Source: Clostridia bacterium
GTDB lineage: Bacteria > Bacillota > Clostridia > Christensenellales > Aristaeellaceae
DNA length: 6,344 nt
NCBI GenBank assembly: GCA_024404395.1
Contig: JAKSPZ010000062.1
Coordinates: 1 to 6,344, forward strand
Direction of reading: 5' to 3'
Position 1 is the stretch's first letter; each line of letters opens with the position of its first letter. Shown here one piece after another: positions 5,750-6,344 of the stretch. Made by a program: the position numbers and the translations under genes. Below the pieces are notes generated by a model. The model had not been told where the DNA came from. It did not search any database and saw only the letters and a program-made list of their open reading frames with translations.

Positions 5750-6344
5750 ATGTACGTAGGTATTGATCTCGGTTCCACCAACATCAAAGCAGCGCTCTAT
5801 GACAAGGACATGCATCTTGTCACCAGCGAAAGTGCACCCGTTGAATACTTCAAGAGCGGTTCCAATGTTGAATTCGACGCCGAAGTGTTCTTCAACAACG
5901 TTCTGGAGCTTCTCCGCAAGGTCGGCACGGGACATACCATCCACCAGATCGCATTGACCGGCCAGGCCGAGACGCTGGTATGTGTCGGCAAGGACGGCAA
6001 GCCCGTCATGAACGCCATCTCCTGGATGGACGAGCGTTCCCGCGAGGAATGCGATTATCTCGCCGAGCGTTTCCCCGCAGACCTGTGCGAGCGCGTTACC
6101 GGTCAGCAGGCAGTCCTGCCCACCTGGCCCGCAACGAAGATCCTGCACCTCAGGAACAATCACCCCGATGTTTTCGCAAACACCGAGACCTTCATGCTGC
6201 TGAAGGACTTCATCGTCTATCGTCTCACCGGCAAGAAGGTGTGTGATATGTCCATTGCGACCTTCACCTTCTACTTCGATATTTATGAGAAGCACTACTG
6301 GAAGGAAATGCTGGATGTCGTCGGCATCGACGAGACTCGCCTTC
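5750..6344 (+). CDS. FGGY-family carbohydrate kinase (5' part, runs off window)
   Basis: 198 residues are visible; full-length members have about 490-520, so the second half with the catalytic Asp and C-terminal ATPase domain is outside. FGGY kinases phosphorylate sugars or polyols (xylulose, gluconate, glycerol, ribulose, erythritol and others) in the cytoplasm. Visible motifs: the phosphate loop GIDLGSTNIK at 4-13 (D6, T10, K13), LTGQAETLV at 69-77, AISWMDERS at 89-97, LLKDFIVYRLTGK at 150-162, and DMSIATFTFYFDI at 166-178. The GQAET segment is closer to the NQRET of glycerol kinase than to the GQMHG of xylulokinases, so the substrate cannot be named. AGGGGGA (5736-5742) precedes the ATG by 7 bases. 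The gap to the ROK stop is 17 bases with no terminator, so the two genes share a transcript. Confidence 0.92.
   Translation, partial: MYVGIDLGSTNIKAALYDKDMHLVTSESAPVEYFKSGSNVEFDAEVFFNNVLELLRKVGTGHTIHQIALTGQAETLVCVGKDGKPVMNAISWMDERSREECDYLAERFPADLCERVTGQQAVLPTWPATKILHLRNNHPDVFANTETFMLLKDFIVYRLTGKKVCDMSIATFTFYFDIYEKHYWKEMLDVVGIDETRL

Noticed and set aside
1..6344. Mobile elements, CRISPR arrays, tRNA or rRNA genes
   Set aside because: No transposase motifs, terminal repeats, spaced direct repeats or RNA-gene signatures were seen on either strand.

Overview
The window reads as ordinary, gene-dense bacterial chromosome. Shine-Dalgarno sites are strong, the sigma-70-type promoters are near consensus, and the coding sequence is fairly GC-rich around one AT-rich intergenic stretch. 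A copper ATPase with a C-terminal CopZ-like domain, next to sugar catabolism genes with a ROK regulator, suggests a Bacillota/Clostridia member, possibly a gut Oscillospiraceae-type organism. That placement is inference; nothing here fixes the taxon.

Layout: (1) 1-669 (+) is the 3' end of a Cu(I)-transporting P-type ATPase fused to an HMA (CopZ-like) domain. A strong internal ribosome site sits exactly at the domain boundary. (2) 681-715 is a perfect 16-bp hairpin, a bidirectional terminator between convergent genes. (3) 4159-733 (-) is a tight three-gene operon in the order neutral-ceramidase-family amidase, NagA-like deacetylase, divergent NagB-family protein. Both junctions are 4-bp ATGA overlaps. 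(4) 4160-4484 is a divergent regulatory region with a consensus promoter for the minus operon, an extended -10 promoter for the plus operon, and several inverted repeats that look like operators. (5) 4485-5732 (+) is a ROK-family repressor without kinase motifs. (6) 5750-6344 (+) is the start of an FGGY-family sugar kinase that runs off the window.

How the genes may work together: the ROK protein probably senses a sugar or sugar phosphate and represses its own operon and the divergent one. The FGGY kinase would phosphorylate an imported sugar or polyol. The NagA-like and NagB-like enzymes would then remove an acyl group and carry out the deaminase/isomerase step. The ceramidase-family enzyme, here short and without a signal peptide, would be a second, cytoplasmic amidase acting on an N-acylated compound. 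NagA and especially NagB carry changes at family active-site positions. The locus may therefore be a variant amino-sugar (or N-acyl amino-polyol) pathway rather than standard GlcNAc use. The exact substrate cannot be read from the sequence, and no transporter lies in the window.
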